Shown here piece by piece: positions 48,947-57,698 of a DNA stretch of 64,000 bases; the stretch's first letter is position 1, and each line of letters starts with the position of its first letter. The DNA lies in contig NZ_FNZK01000005.1 of the NCBI RefSeq assembly GCF_900109225.1, forward strand, positions 186,001 to 250,000. The letters are read 5' to 3'. Position numbers and translations under genes: made by a program. The notes beneath the pieces are model-generated. The model was not told where the DNA came from. It was given only the letters and a program-made list of their open reading frames with translations, and searched no databases. The DNA is from Propionispira arboris. Its GTDB lineage: Bacteria > Bacillota > Negativicutes > Selenomonadales > Selenomonadaceae.

Positions 48947-49075
48947 GAATTGACTCATAATGAACTAATATATTTGACTAAAGGGACATTCACTGATTAT
49001 AATGAAATTATTCAGGAGTTGATTTCGATGTTTGATGAAAATACGAAAAAAAATTGGATGAAACAGAGTGTATGA
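48947..49075 (+). pseudogene. Short gene fragment ahead of the threonine aldolase gene
   Basis: A 42-codon frame (ELTHNELIYLTKGTFTDYNE, then IIQELISMFDENTKKNW) with no ATG at its front; a TTG at 48950 is a possible start with weak AAGGA upstream. Protein-like composition but no family I can name. Either a very small gene or the end of a lost one. Confidence 0.3.
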
Positions 49076-49106
49076 TAGGTCATAGAACGTAAAAAGGGGA
49101 TTTGAA

Positions 49107-50144
49107 ATGTATAGTTTTAAAAATGATTATAGTGAAAGTGCTCATCCAAATATTTTGAAAGCTATTATTGATGCAGGCTTAGAGCAAAACGATGGATATG
49201 GTATGGATTCTCATTGCGAGAATGCCAAAGTGCTAATTAAAAAGGCAATCCAATGTGAAAGTGCTGATATTCATTTTCTCCCAGGCGGGACGATTACAAA
49301 TTCAACTTTTATTTCGTATGCTTTAAAACCTTATCAGGCTGTTATTTCAGCGGATACCGGTCATATTAATATTCATGAAACAGGAGCGGTGGAAGCTAGT
49401 GGGCACAAAATCCTTGATATTGCTACGCCTGATGGCAAATTGACTCCAGAATTAATTCAGCCAGTTCTTGCTCAACATCAAGATGAGCATTGGGTACAGC
49501 CTAAAATGGTCTATATTTCCAATCCGACAGAGATCGGCACTATATATTATAAAACTGAACTCGAAAATCTTTCTAAGTATTGCAAAGAGAATGATATGCT
49601 GCTTTTTTTAGACGGCGCCAGACTGGCAATGGGTCTAACTGCTAAAGGAAATGATATTGCACTTATTGATTTGCCAAAACTTGTCGATGCATTTTATATT
49701 GGCGGAACAAAAGTAGGAGCGTTGTTTGGCGAAGCTTTAGTTATTACCAATGACCTTCTAAAAAAAGATTTTCGTTTTAATATGAAGCAACGAGGCGCAA
49801 TTCTGGCAAAAGGATGGCTTCTTGGTATGCAATTTGAAGAATTATTCAAAGATAATTTGTATTTTGAATTAGGATTACATGCAAATAATATGGCGTATTT
49901 ATTGAAGACTATTTTTGAGAAAGCGGGCGTTTCTTTTCTTGGCGATGCTCCATCCAATCAGCTTTTTCCGATTCTACCAAATTGGCTATTGGAAAAAATA
50001 TCTCAAAAATATATCATATCTGTTTGGAGTAAGCCAGACAGTCATCATACCTGTGCTCGTTTCTGTACATCATGGGCTACCCAGGAGACGGATATTATTT
50101 CTTTTGAAAAGGATTTTAGTGAAATGTTGATAAACAAAAAATAG
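49107..50144 (+). CDS. ltaA: Low-specificity L-threonine aldolase
   Basis: 345 residues of the fold-type I aldolase family: MYSFKNDYSESAHPNIL start, HFLPGGTITNST (PLP phosphate contact), ISADTGHINIHETGA with the stacking His, LDGARL with the PLP aspartate, and the Schiff-base Lys202 in IGGTKVGALFGE. It splits threonine or allo-threonine into glycine and acetaldehyde in the cytoplasm and so supplies glycine. A YdfG-type dehydrogenase able to act on allo-threonine or serine follows in the same direction. GGGG precedes the ATG. Confidence 0.87.
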   Translation: MYSFKNDYSESAHPNILKAIIDAGLEQNDGYGMDSHCENAKVLIKKAIQCESADIHFLPGGTITNSTFISYALKPYQAVISADTGHINIHETGAVEASGHKILDIATPDGKLTPELIQPVLAQHQDEHWVQPKMVYISNPTEIGTIYYKTELENLSKYCKENDMLLFLDGARLAMGLTAKGNDIALIDLPKLVDAFYIGGTKVGALFGEALVITNDLLKKDFRFNMKQRGAILAKGWLLGMQFEELFKDNLYFELGLHANNMAYLLKTIFEKAGVSFLGDAPSNQLFPILPNWLLEKISQKYIISVWSKPDSHHTCARFCTSWATQETDIISFEKDFSEMLINKK

Positions 50145-50301
50145 AGGCTTTTATGATTAATCGAATTATAAAAAGATCAAGTCTACAATTTTAAGATTTG
50201 TTACGGACGGACAATATTATTGAGAGCTTTTTGAAGTGTTTATTGTCGCTGGTTTTGTTAGTCCATAGGAAACTAAAATAAAATAAAGAAGGTAATAAAC
50301 A

Positions 50302-51090
50302 ATGGAAAAATTAAAAGATAAAATTGTATTTATTAGTGGGGCAAGTAGTGGTATTGGTAAAGCTTGTGCTGAAGCATTTGCAAAAGCAGGTGCACATTTA
50401 ATCTTGTGTGCGCGCAGCACTGATAAAGTGAAAGCTGTTGCCAGAGAATTGCAAGATATGTATAAAATTGAAATTGTAAGTTTTGGCTTAGATGTGCAAG
50501 ATAAAAAGCTAGTAAATGCAGCGATTGATAACTTGCCAGAGAAATGGCGTAAAATTGATATTCTTGTGAATAATGCGGGACTTGCGCGTGGACTGGAAAA
50601 ATTATATGAGGGCGATACCGATGATTGGGATGCTATGATTGATACCAATGTTAAAGGGTTACTATATTTGACGAGGAAAATTGTGCCTTTTATGCTGAAA
50701 AATCAGGTAAATGGTCATATTATTAATATTGGATCCATAGCAGGAATCCATGCTTATCCTGGGGGCGCAGTATATTGCGCTACGAAGACAGCCGTGAAAT
50801 TTATCAGTGATGGACTAAGAATGGATCTTGTTGATAAACCAATACGAGTTACTGCGGTGCAACCTGGGATGGTGGAAACTAATTTTAGTGTGGTTCGATT
50901 CCATGGTGATAAACAAAAAGCGGGCAGCGTCTATGCGGGAATTAAACCTTTAACTGCAGAGGATATTGCTGATGTTGTTATGTATGCCGCTAGTGCGCCG
51001 CCGCATGTTCAGATTTGTGAAGTTACGGTTACGCCTACGAATCAGGCAACCGGTGGTATTGTATATAAGGAAAATGTTAATTTGCATTAA
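50302..51090 (+). CDS. YdfG-like SDR: NADP-dependent 3-hydroxy acid dehydrogenase
   Basis: 262 residues. ISGASSGIGKACAEAFAKAG (cofactor motif), CARSTDKV with an Arg for NADP, VNNAG, NIGSIAG with the catalytic Ser and VYCATKTAVKF with Tyr and Lys. The closest characterised type is E. coli YdfG, which oxidises L-allo-threonine, serine and 3-hydroxy acids. The threonine aldolase upstream fits that substrate range. GAAGG lies before the ATG. It ends 72 bases before an FAD oxidoreductase gene and may be cotranscribed with it. Confidence 0.8.
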   Translation: MEKLKDKIVFISGASSGIGKACAEAFAKAGAHLILCARSTDKVKAVARELQDMYKIEIVSFGLDVQDKKLVNAAIDNLPEKWRKIDILVNNAGLARGLEKLYEGDTDDWDAMIDTNVKGLLYLTRKIVPFMLKNQVNGHIINIGSIAGIHAYPGGAVYCATKTAVKFISDGLRMDLVDKPIRVTAVQPGMVETNFSVVRFHGDKQKAGSVYAGIKPLTAEDIADVVMYAASAPPHVQICEVTVTPTNQATGGIVYKENVNLH

Positions 51091-51162
51091 AATACACAAT
51101 TGTATAATAATAATTTATTTGTATGCATTATGAAATATAAAAGCAGTAAGGAGAATGTTATC

Positions 51163-52602
51163 ATGTATGATGTGTGTATTATTGGAGCAGGTGTGGTCGG
51201 AATGAACATTGCTCGTGAGTTGTCGAAATATAAGCTGAAAATTTGTGTTCTTGAAAAAGAAGACGATGTCAGCTGTGGCTGTTCGAAGAGCAATAGTGGG
51301 ATCGTTCATGGTGGTTATTCGGATGAACCGGGAACATTGAAGGCTGAGCTTTGCGTAAAGGGCAATCAGATGTATGAACAGCTTGAAACTGAGCTGCATT
51401 TTGGTTATCGTGAAACAGGATCTTTTGTGCTTGCTTTTGACGTAGAGGAAATACCTACCCTTGAAAAGCTTTATCGCTATGGAATGGAAAATGGGGTCGG
51501 TGGCCTCAAACTGATGGACGCGGCAGAAACAAAACAACATGAACCATATCTGAGTGATACGGTTAAGGCATCGCTTTATTGCAAAAATGCCGGAGTTGTA
51601 TCTCCTTATGAGTTTGTTATTGCTTTGGCAGAAAACGCTATGGTAAATGGCGTGGAATTGATGCTCCAGCATAAAGTAGAAACAATTGAAAAACAGGGTG
51701 AGGGCTTTCTCATTGGAACCAACAAAAAAAGCATCGAGTCACGTTTTGTTATTAATGCAGCAGGTGTATATAGTGACCAAATTTCTGCATTAGCAGGGGA
51801 TGACCAATATAACATTACGCCACGGCGCGGTCAATATGTGATATTGGATAAAGATCAGAACTATCTTGTGAATTCCGTAATATTTCAGGTGCCGACGAAG
51901 CTTGGCAAGGGGATTCTAGTTACGACAACCTATCATGGTAATCTTATGATCGGACCGAATGCTGAAGAGCTTGGTGATAAGGACGATGTTGGAACGGATG
52001 AAAAAACATTGAAATATATAACGGAAACAGCACGTAAATCCGTACCAGGTTTTAATATGAAGAAGGCTTTAAAATCTTTTGCAGGCAATCGACCGGTATC
52101 CAATAAAAAAGACTGGGTTATTGAAGAGAGTCGGGTCAAAGGCTTGATCAACCTAGTTGGAATTGATTCTCCTGGACTCACATCATCTCCGGCTATTGCT
52201 TTGAAAACAGTTTCGATTTTAAAGGAAGCTGGGCTTGTTTTAGAATCAAAGCTTGATTTTAAGGCAGAACGTCGGCCAATTATTCAAAAAAAGACAGCTG
52301 ATTTTGCGGGTGTTATTGATTCGCAAGATCCAGCACTTAATATTATTTGCCGATGCGAACAAGTTACGGAGGCAGAAATTATAGATTGTCTGCATCGCGG
52401 AATTCCAGTGCGATCCGTTGATGCTGTTGGACGGAGAACGAGAGCGGGATATGGTCGCTGTCAAAATGCTTTTTGTGGATCTCGCATACGTAAGCTAATT
52501 GCCCGTGAACTCAATATTTCGGAAGAAGAAGTTGTAGAAAAGGGGAAAGGGACATCCTCGCTGGCACAACGTGCAAAACGTATAGTGCTTACTAAAATGT
52601 AG
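51163..52602 (+). CDS. FAD-dependent oxidoreductase with C-terminal [2Fe-2S] domain (GlpA-like)
   Basis: 479 residues. An N-terminal FAD motif (CIIGAGVVGMNIARELSKYK) opens a DAO/GlpA-type domain with KSNSGIVHGGY and FVINAAGVYSD. Residues 400-460 are a BFD-like [2Fe-2S] domain: CRCEQVTEAEI and GRCQNAFCG. This layout is shared by anaerobic glycerol-3-phosphate dehydrogenases and their many paralogues in anaerobes. The substrate is a 2-hydroxy acid or glycerol phosphate. No glpB or glpC partner is next to it. AAGGAG precedes the chosen ATG at 51163; a strong terminator follows. Confidence 0.8.
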   Translation: MYDVCIIGAGVVGMNIARELSKYKLKICVLEKEDDVSCGCSKSNSGIVHGGYSDEPGTLKAELCVKGNQMYEQLETELHFGYRETGSFVLAFDVEEIPTLEKLYRYGMENGVGGLKLMDAAETKQHEPYLSDTVKASLYCKNAGVVSPYEFVIALAENAMVNGVELMLQHKVETIEKQGEGFLIGTNKKSIESRFVINAAGVYSDQISALAGDDQYNITPRRGQYVILDKDQNYLVNSVIFQVPTKLGKGILVTTTYHGNLMIGPNAEELGDKDDVGTDEKTLKYITETARKSVPGFNMKKALKSFAGNRPVSNKKDWVIEESRVKGLINLVGIDSPGLTSSPAIALKTVSILKEAGLVLESKLDFKAERRPIIQKKTADFAGVIDSQDPALNIICRCEQVTEAEIIDCLHRGIPVRSVDAVGRRTRAGYGRCQNAFCGSRIRKLIARELNISEEEVVEKGKGTSSLAQRAKRIVLTKM

Positions 52603-52652
52603 CAGAGGTAAGCCTACACGCGTTTGTCTACTTGCGTATATATAATTTATCG

Positions 52653-52695
52653 AAAAAAATCTCAAGTTCGTAGTTTAACGGCTTGAGATTTTTTT
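52653..52695 (+). terminator. Intrinsic terminator after the FAD oxidoreductase gene
   Basis: AAAAAATCTCAAG / CTTGAGATTTTTT stem with a 15-base loop and a T-run that continues to 52695. Confidence 0.85.
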
Positions 52696-52716
52696 AGTGC
52701 AGATGATTTAAAAAAT

Positions 52717-52730
52717 AGAATACTTGTTCT
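52717..52730. promoter_or_regulatory. LexA box 1
   Basis: AGAATACTTGTTCT: one base away from the Firmicute SOS box GAAC-N4-GTTC. Confidence 0.6.
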
Positions 52731-52748
52731 AAAAAAACAATTTTACAC

Positions 52749-52777
52749 TTGAAAGAACATACGTACTGTGATAGAAT
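52749..52777 (+). promoter_or_regulatory. SOS promoter of the LysM gene, with LexA box 2 in the spacer
   Basis: TTGAAA (52749-52754), 17 bases, TAGAAT (52772-52777). The spacer begins with GAACATACGTAC (52755-52766), a LexA-type box with one mismatch, so bound LexA would block RNA polymerase. Confidence 0.72.
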
Positions 52778-52790
52778 AAACTCAATAAAA

Positions 52791-52802
52791 GAACTAATGT
52801 TC
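52791..52802. promoter_or_regulatory. LexA box 3
   Basis: GAACTAATGTTC, a perfect GAAC-N4-GTTC palindrome, between the transcription start and the ATG at 52820. Three boxes in 90 bases make LexA control very likely. Confidence 0.75.
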
Positions 52803-52819
52803 TAAAGGGGTGTTCTATT

Positions 52820-53089
52820 ATGAAACTAATTCTAGTTTTACTTATGGTGATGTCTATGTGGAGATTTGTTCCGGTTCATCTGGCAAATGAATATTTGCAG
52901 TGTACGGAGTATAGTTATGTAACGGTGAAAAATGGTGAGAGTTTATGGGTTATTGCTGAAAAATATGTTAGCAATGGTAAGGATATTCGAGAGTTAATAG
53001 CAGCGATACATCAATTGAACGAATTAGATAGTAATGGAAATCTTGTTCCGGGACAGATCTTAAAAATCCCAGTACTGGCAAGTTTATAA
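52820..53089 (+). CDS. yneA: SOS-induced LysM protein, YneA-like division inhibitor candidate
   Basis: 89 residues: a hydrophobic anchor (residues 1-19) and one LysM domain (34-85, VTVKNGESLWVIAEKYVSNG to LVPGQILKIP). Bacillus YneA has the same size and layout, is anchored in the membrane, binds peptidoglycan and delays division after DNA damage. The three LexA boxes ahead of this gene give the same regulation. The usual lexA neighbour is absent, so the call rests on architecture and promoter. AAAGGGG lies 9 bases before the ATG. Confidence 0.72.
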   Translation: MKLILVLLMVMSMWRFVPVHLANEYLQCTEYSYVTVKNGESLWVIAEKYVSNGKDIRELIAAIHQLNELDSNGNLVPGQILKIPVLASL

Positions 53090-53177
53090 ATTACTTTTTC
53101 ATTGTAAAAAGGATTCTGCCATTTAATGTCTAATAAAAATAAATTGGAACATGTAAAAATTTTAGGACGGTGCAATT

Positions 53178-53945
53178 ATGAGTCAGGCAGAAAATATTAG
53201 ACAAAAAATAGTGGAAGCAATTAAAGGCGAAGAAGATTTAAATAATATGGTGGTAGAAATAGATGCAAACGTGGAAGGGAAAACTGCATCGTATCCAGTT
53301 GATTTATATTTGGCATGTACAGCGGATAATGGTTTAAATTATAAAATACTGATTCAAACCAAAACGGCTGGCAAGACTTTAGAAAAAAGTGACTTGTTTC
53401 ATTTTTCCAATATTCTTCAAGATGTACAGGGGCAGGTTTTAGGCGTTATATTCACGCAACCTGTATATGATAAAGTTGTACAAAGTGTGGCAAAAGATGT
53501 TGGTATCATGTTATATGAAGTGCAAGCGGAAGAAAATCAAATTATATGGGAACCAGCTGTTTCAGACATTAAGATCGATGTGGACAAAGAGTGGGTTAAG
53601 GTTGAGAAGGAAAAACATCAATTAGGGGATGCACCAATTCAATCAGGCGGGGATCCAAAATATATGTTTTTATATGATGAGCAGGATTTGTGTGTGAATA
53701 CGATTGAGGGTATTTTTGACCAATATATCAAAGAAGCAACTGCAAAAGGTGAATATAAAATGGTATCCATTCAACATGAATTTAAAGGTGGTGCCATTTA
53801 TTTGAATACAGAACATGAATTGATTAAACGTGTTAAATTAAACAGTATCAGTTTTACGATCAATTTCCGCAAACTGTCTACTATGGATGGTCTGGATATG
53901 GTTAAAAATATATTGCGTACGGCACTTCGTGCTAAATTAAATTAA
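53178..53945 (+). CDS. Uncharacterised protein with a possible PD-(D/E)XK nuclease-like core
   Basis: 255 residues, cytoplasmic. The first 115 residues read like an Mrr-type nuclease core: YPVDLYL with Asp42, then YKILIQTKTAG with Gln60-x-Lys62, then FSNILQDVQGQVLGVIFTQP and a strand ending IMLYEV. This matches the D...QxK pattern of Mrr relatives and the later helix that reads as loss or gain of control by the partner sequence. Residues 150-255 are an unknown second domain. The catalytic reading is a hypothesis. The gene is single, follows the SOS gene by 88 bases and precedes the thrS T-box; GGACGG lies before the ATG. Confidence 0.5.
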   Translation: MSQAENIRQKIVEAIKGEEDLNNMVVEIDANVEGKTASYPVDLYLACTADNGLNYKILIQTKTAGKTLEKSDLFHFSNILQDVQGQVLGVIFTQPVYDKVVQSVAKDVGIMLYEVQAEENQIIWEPAVSDIKIDVDKEWVKVEKEKHQLGDAPIQSGGDPKYMFLYDEQDLCVNTIEGIFDQYIKEATAKGEYKMVSIQHEFKGGAIYLNTEHELIKRVKLNSISFTINFRKLSTMDGLDMVKNILRTALRAKLN

Positions 53946-53977
53946 AGGGAATACCTAGTAAACAAATTGAATTTAGG

Positions 53978-54006
53978 TTGACAGTTATTTGTTGTGGGAA
54001 TATAAT
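53978..54006 (+). promoter_or_regulatory. Promoter of thrS
   Basis: TTGACA (53978-53983), exactly 17 bases, TATAAT (54001-54006). Perfect consensus ahead of the T-box leader. Confidence 0.8.
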
Positions 54007-54011
54007 AAATA

Positions 54012-54270
54012 CAAACTTACATTATTATAAAAGTAATGCAGAAGACATGATGCTATTCAAATTGTTGCTCAGAGAGAAATGCCTTGGCTGGAAGCATTTT
54101 TAACATAGAATAGAGTTACCACTTCTAAACTGCAGGCTGAACTTAAGTAGGCTGTGCCGGAGTAGTTTCCGTTATCAAATTATGAGCTGGTCAGATTTAA
54201 CAATCTGTCAATCAGGGTGGAATCGCGAAGCATAGCCTCGTCCCTATTTTGGGATGGAGGCTATTTTTTT
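54012..54270 (+). ncRNA. T-box leader for threonyl-tRNA synthetase
   Basis: The T-box core AGGGTGGAATCGCG is at 54214-54227. AGAGAG-type stem I base lies near 54070, and the specifier loop carries ACC (Thr) in GAGTTACCACTTC near 54117. The terminator ATAGCCTC...GAGGCTAT with TTTTTTT (54232-54270) closes the leader. Uncharged tRNA-Thr would stabilise the antiterminator and allow thrS expression. Confidence 0.88.
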
Positions 54271-54291
54271 ATTTTAAAGGAGGAGTTTGTT

Positions 54292-56202
54292 TTGATTAAA
54301 ATAACATTAAAGGATGGTGCTGTACGTGAAACGGCAGCAGATACAACTGTTCTTGATTTTGTAAAAGCTTGTAGCAATAGTTTGGCAAAAAAAGTTTTGT
54401 CAGCAAAAGTCAATGGGAAAACTGTAGACTTGATGACAAAGTTAACGGAAGATTGCAGTGTTGAATTTCTGACATTTGAAGATGCTGCTGGTAAATGGAC
54501 ATTACGCCATAGTGCATCGCATATTTTAGCGCAAGCGGTAAAACGTTTATATAAAGACAGCAATGTGAAACTGGCAATTGGACCGGCAATCGATAATGGA
54601 TTCTATTATGATTTTGATATAGAAAAACAACTGACGGCAGATGATTTGGTAAAAATCCAAAAAGAAATGGAAAAAATCGTCAAAGAAAATCTTAAAATTG
54701 TTCGCCGCGAGTTAAGTCGTGCCGATGCATTAGCTATGTTTGAAGAACAAGGCGAAATCTATAAAGTGGAACTGATTCAGGATTTACCGGAAGATGCAAT
54801 CATCTCATTATATGAACAAGGGGAGTTTGTTGATCTTTGTGCTGGTCCTCATGCTACAAGCACGGGAAAAGTGAAAGCAATCAAATTGCAAAGTGTTGCG
54901 GGTGCTTATTGGCGTGGTAGCGAAAAGAATAAAATGCTGCAACGTATCTATGGGACAGCTTTTGAGAAAAAAGCGGATTTAGATGAATACTTAGCTATGC
55001 TGGAAGAAGCGGCAAAACGTGACCATCGTAAATTGGGTCGTGAACTTGATTTGTTCAGTTTACATGAAGAAGGTCCAGGTTTCCCATTTTTTCATCCAAA
55101 TGGCATGGTAATACGGAATGAACTCATTGCCTATTGGCGTGAAGTTCATCGCGAATTTGGTTATCAGGAAATTCAAACGCCAATGATTTTAAATCGTAAA
55201 CTTTGGGAACAGTCTGGTCACTGGGATCATTATAAAGACAATATGTATTTTACGAAAATTGATGGTGAAGATTATGCGATCAAACCAATGAACTGTCCGG
55301 GCGGTATTATCGTCTATCGTACCCAGCAGCATAGTTATCGTGAATTGCCGTTGCGTACTGCAGAACTGGGGCTTGTGCATCGCCATGAATTGTCCGGTGC
55401 GCTTCATGGTTTAATGAGGGTTCGTAATTTTACACAAGATGATGCGCATATTTTTATGCTGCCATCGCAAATCGAAGCTGAAATACAGAAAGTCATTGAT
55501 TTATTTGATCGTATCTATAATACGTTTGGTTTGGAATATCGTGCCGAACTCAGTACGCGTCCAGATGATTCGATGGGTTCAGATGAGATTTGGGAAAAAG
55601 CAACTGCTGCACTGCGGAATGCTTTGGACAAACGTGGTTTGAAATATGTGGTTAATGAAGGTGATGGGGCATTTTATGGTCCTAAAATCGATTTTCATTT
55701 AAAAGATTCGATTGGTCGGACTTGGCAGTGTGGAACAATTCAATTAGATATGCTGATGCCAGAAAAATTTGATTTGAATTATATTGGTGAAGATGGACAA
55801 AAACATCGTCCAGTTATGATCCATCGTGTAGTTTATGGCAGTATAGAACGTTTCATCGGGATTTTAATTGAAAATTATGCCGGTGCTTTCCCTGTATGGC
55901 TGGCACCAATACAAATTAAGATATTGCCAATTACAGATAAGCATGCCGATTATGCCTATGAACTTAAAAAGAAAATATTTGATTTGGGCATGCGTGTGGA
56001 AGTTGACGATCGTAATGAAAAAGTTGGCTATAAGATGCGTGAAAGCCAAATGAAAAAAATCCCATACATTTTAGTAGTGGGGGATCAGGAAGTTGAGTCA
56101 AAACAGGTTGCTGTCCGCAAATATGGTGAACAAGATAGTGCTGTAATGTCGGCAGATGCTTTTATTGCCGATGTTTTAGAAAAAATTGCCACAAAAGCTT
56201 AA
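54292..56202 (+). CDS. thrS: Threonine--tRNA ligase
   Basis: 636 residues with the full ThrRS order: TGS domain (1-62, IKITLKDGAVRETAADTTVL), editing domain with HSASHILAQA (two zinc-like His) and CAGPH, catalytic class II core with FFHPNGMVIRNEL, MNCPGGI (zinc Cys), RHELSGALHGLMRVRNFTQDDAH (motif 2) and MIHRVVYGSIERFIG (motif 3), and the anticodon-binding end. The start codon is TTG 54292, with AAAGGAGGAG 7 bases upstream. Controlled by the T-box leader just ahead. Confidence 0.95.
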   Translation: MIKITLKDGAVRETAADTTVLDFVKACSNSLAKKVLSAKVNGKTVDLMTKLTEDCSVEFLTFEDAAGKWTLRHSASHILAQAVKRLYKDSNVKLAIGPAIDNGFYYDFDIEKQLTADDLVKIQKEMEKIVKENLKIVRRELSRADALAMFEEQGEIYKVELIQDLPEDAIISLYEQGEFVDLCAGPHATSTGKVKAIKLQSVAGAYWRGSEKNKMLQRIYGTAFEKKADLDEYLAMLEEAAKRDHRKLGRELDLFSLHEEGPGFPFFHPNGMVIRNELIAYWREVHREFGYQEIQTPMILNRKLWEQSGHWDHYKDNMYFTKIDGEDYAIKPMNCPGGIIVYRTQQHSYRELPLRTAELGLVHRHELSGALHGLMRVRNFTQDDAHIFMLPSQIEAEIQKVIDLFDRIYNTFGLEYRAELSTRPDDSMGSDEIWEKATAALRNALDKRGLKYVVNEGDGAFYGPKIDFHLKDSIGRTWQCGTIQLDMLMPEKFDLNYIGEDGQKHRPVMIHRVVYGSIERFIGILIENYAGAFPVWLAPIQIKILPITDKHADYAYELKKKIFDLGMRVEVDDRNEKVGYKMRESQMKKIPYILVVGDQEVESKQVAVRKYGEQDSAVMSADAFIADVLEKIATKA

Positions 56203-56210
56203 GACAAAGC

Positions 56211-56239
56211 TTGACATAGTGATTTATAAATGGTATTAT
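56211..56239 (+). promoter_or_regulatory. Promoter of infC-rpmI-rplT
   Basis: TTGACA (56211-56216), 17 bases, TATTAT (56234-56239), starting 9 bases after the thrS stop. Confidence 0.75.
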
Positions 56240-56245
56240 ACCAAA

Positions 56246-56363
56246 GTAAGTTATTTAAGCAGAGGCCACCGCTTCTCACCTTATGATGTGCAATCAGTAA
56301 GGTTTTAAGAATTTCCATGTATAGTTATGGGTATTGAGGGTGGCGGAGAGCCACCCTTTTTTT
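56246..56363 (+). ncRNA. Autoregulatory leader of the infC-rpmI-rplT operon
   Basis: About 120 nt with GAGGCCACCGCTTCTCACCTT, a sequence type conserved in Firmicute L20/IF3 leaders, here quoted only in part: CCACCGCTTCTCACC. It ends in an intrinsic terminator, GGGTGGC-GGAGA-GCCACCC (56338-56356) followed by seven T. CCACC at the front can pair with the GGTGG of the terminator to form an alternative structure. L20 is the expected effector. Confidence 0.7.
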
Positions 56364-56399
56364 ATTTTGATTTTATATATTATTAGGAGGTGAATTTCA

Positions 56400-56918
56400 A
56401 TTAGCAAAGAAAGTTTGAGAATTAATGAAGAGATTCGTGCAAGGGAAGTTCGTGTAACCAGTGCAACTGGTGAAGCATTAGGTATTATGCTCGTAAGAGA
56501 TGCATTACACCTAGCTGAAGAACAACATTTGGATCTGGTAGAAGTTGCTCCAATGGGCAAACCGCCAGTTTGTCGTATCATGGATTTTGGTAAATTCAGA
56601 TATGAACAACAAAAGCGCGACAAAGAGGCGAAGAAAAAACAAAAAGTTGTTAGTATTAAAGAAGTAAAATTTCGCCCCAACATTGAACAACATGATTTTG
56701 ACGTCAAGTTGAAAAATGCACTTCGTTTTATCGAAGAAGGTAACAAAGTTAAAGTTACTATTATGTTCCGCGGGAGAGAATTATCTCATCCGGAACTTGG
56801 CAGAGTGGTATTACTGAAAGTAGCAGCTGAGTTGAAAGACTTAGTAACTGTTGAACGTGATCCGAAACTTGAAGGTAAAAATATGATAATGATTTTATCA
56901 CCAAAGGCGCATAACTAA
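56400..56918 (+). CDS. infC: Translation initiation factor IF-3, with AUU start codon
   Basis: 172 residues. The frame [20 protein letters not shown] is the usual IF-3 front, and its first codon is ATT at 56400, 6 bases after AGGAGGTGA; no ATG, GTG or TTG fits the ribosome-binding site. The AUU start is the hallmark of infC: IF-3 rejects non-canonical starts and so limits its own synthesis. The C-terminal domain ([20 protein letters not shown]) contacts the 30S subunit. First gene of the operon with rpmI and rplT. Confidence 0.93.
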   Translation: MSKESLRINEEIRAREVRVTSATGEALGIMLVRDALHLAEEQHLDLVEVAPMGKPPVCRIMDFGKFRYEQQKRDKEAKKKQKVVSIKEVKFRPNIEQHDFDVKLKNALRFIEEGNKVKVTIMFRGRELSHPELGRVVLLKVAAELKDLVTVERDPKLEGKNMIMILSPKAHN

Positions 56919-56932
56919 AGGAGGAAATAGAA

Positions 56933-57130
56933 ATGCCAAAAATGAAAACTCGCAGAGCTGCTGCAAAAAGATTTACAGTAACTGGTTCAGGTAAATTCAG
57001 ACGTAATAAAGCTTTCAAAAGCCATATTTTAGAAAAGAAAGCTCCGAAACGTAAACGTAATTTACGTAAAGCTGCACTTGCATCGAAAGCCGATACAAAT
57101 CGCGTAAGCCGGATGCTCCCTTACGCTTAA
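56933..57130 (+). CDS. rpmI: 50S ribosomal protein L35
   Basis: 65 residues, highly basic. [20 protein letters not shown] at the start and [17 protein letters not shown] in the middle are diagnostic of L35. It lies between infC and rplT, as in nearly all bacteria, with AAGGAGG before its ATG. Confidence 0.95.
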   Translation: MPKMKTRRAAAKRFTVTGSGKFRRNKAFKSHILEKKAPKRKRNLRKAALASKADTNRVSRMLPYA

Positions 57131-57159
57131 AAAATAAAGATTATTAGGAGGAACGAAAC

Positions 57160-57513
57160 ATGCCAAGAGTTAAAAAAGGCGTGACAGCACATAGACGTCA
57201 TAAAAAGATTTTAAAATTAGCCAAAGGTTATAGAGGCGCTAAAAGCAAACAGTTTAAAAAAGCTAACGAAACCGTAATGAAAGGTCTTTATTATGCTCGT
57301 CGTGACCGTCGTGCTAAAAAAGGCGAATTCCGTAGATTGTGGATTGCTCGTATCAACGCAGCAGCCCGTATTAATGGTATTTCTTATAGCCGTTTAATCA
57401 ATGGTTTAACAAAAGCTGATGTTCAAGTAAATCGTAAGATGCTTGCTGATCTTGCAATTAACGACGCTGCTGCTTTTGCACAGTTAGTTACTGTAGCAAA
57501 AGAACAACTGTAA
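57160..57513 (+). CDS. rplT: 50S ribosomal protein L20
   Basis: 117 residues, basic, with the L20 marks [20 protein letters not shown] at the front and [20 protein letters not shown] later. An early assembly protein of the large subunit and, in Firmicutes, the likely repressor that acts on the leader of this operon. A terminator follows. Confidence 0.95.
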   Translation: MPRVKKGVTAHRRHKKILKLAKGYRGAKSKQFKKANETVMKGLYYARRDRRAKKGEFRRLWIARINAAARINGISYSRLINGLTKADVQVNRKMLADLAINDAAAFAQLVTVAKEQL

Positions 57514-57521
57514 TATAGATA

Positions 57522-57555
57522 AAAGGTTCTGATTTTAATAGTCAGAGCCTTTTTT
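57522..57555 (+). terminator. Intrinsic terminator after rplT
   Basis: AAAGGTTCTGA / TCAGAGCCTTT stem with a 9-base loop and TTTTTT after it. Confidence 0.85.
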
Positions 57556-57698
57556 GCTCATAATATCCATTTGTTTAGTTGAAAACAGAGTACTTTGTTT
57601 TTTTTAGTATTGTGTTTTTTATTAAAAATTATATTGATGTGTTATGTTCTGCTTAGGGGAAGTGGCACTCATATTAAAGGATTGGAGACTTTGGCAAA

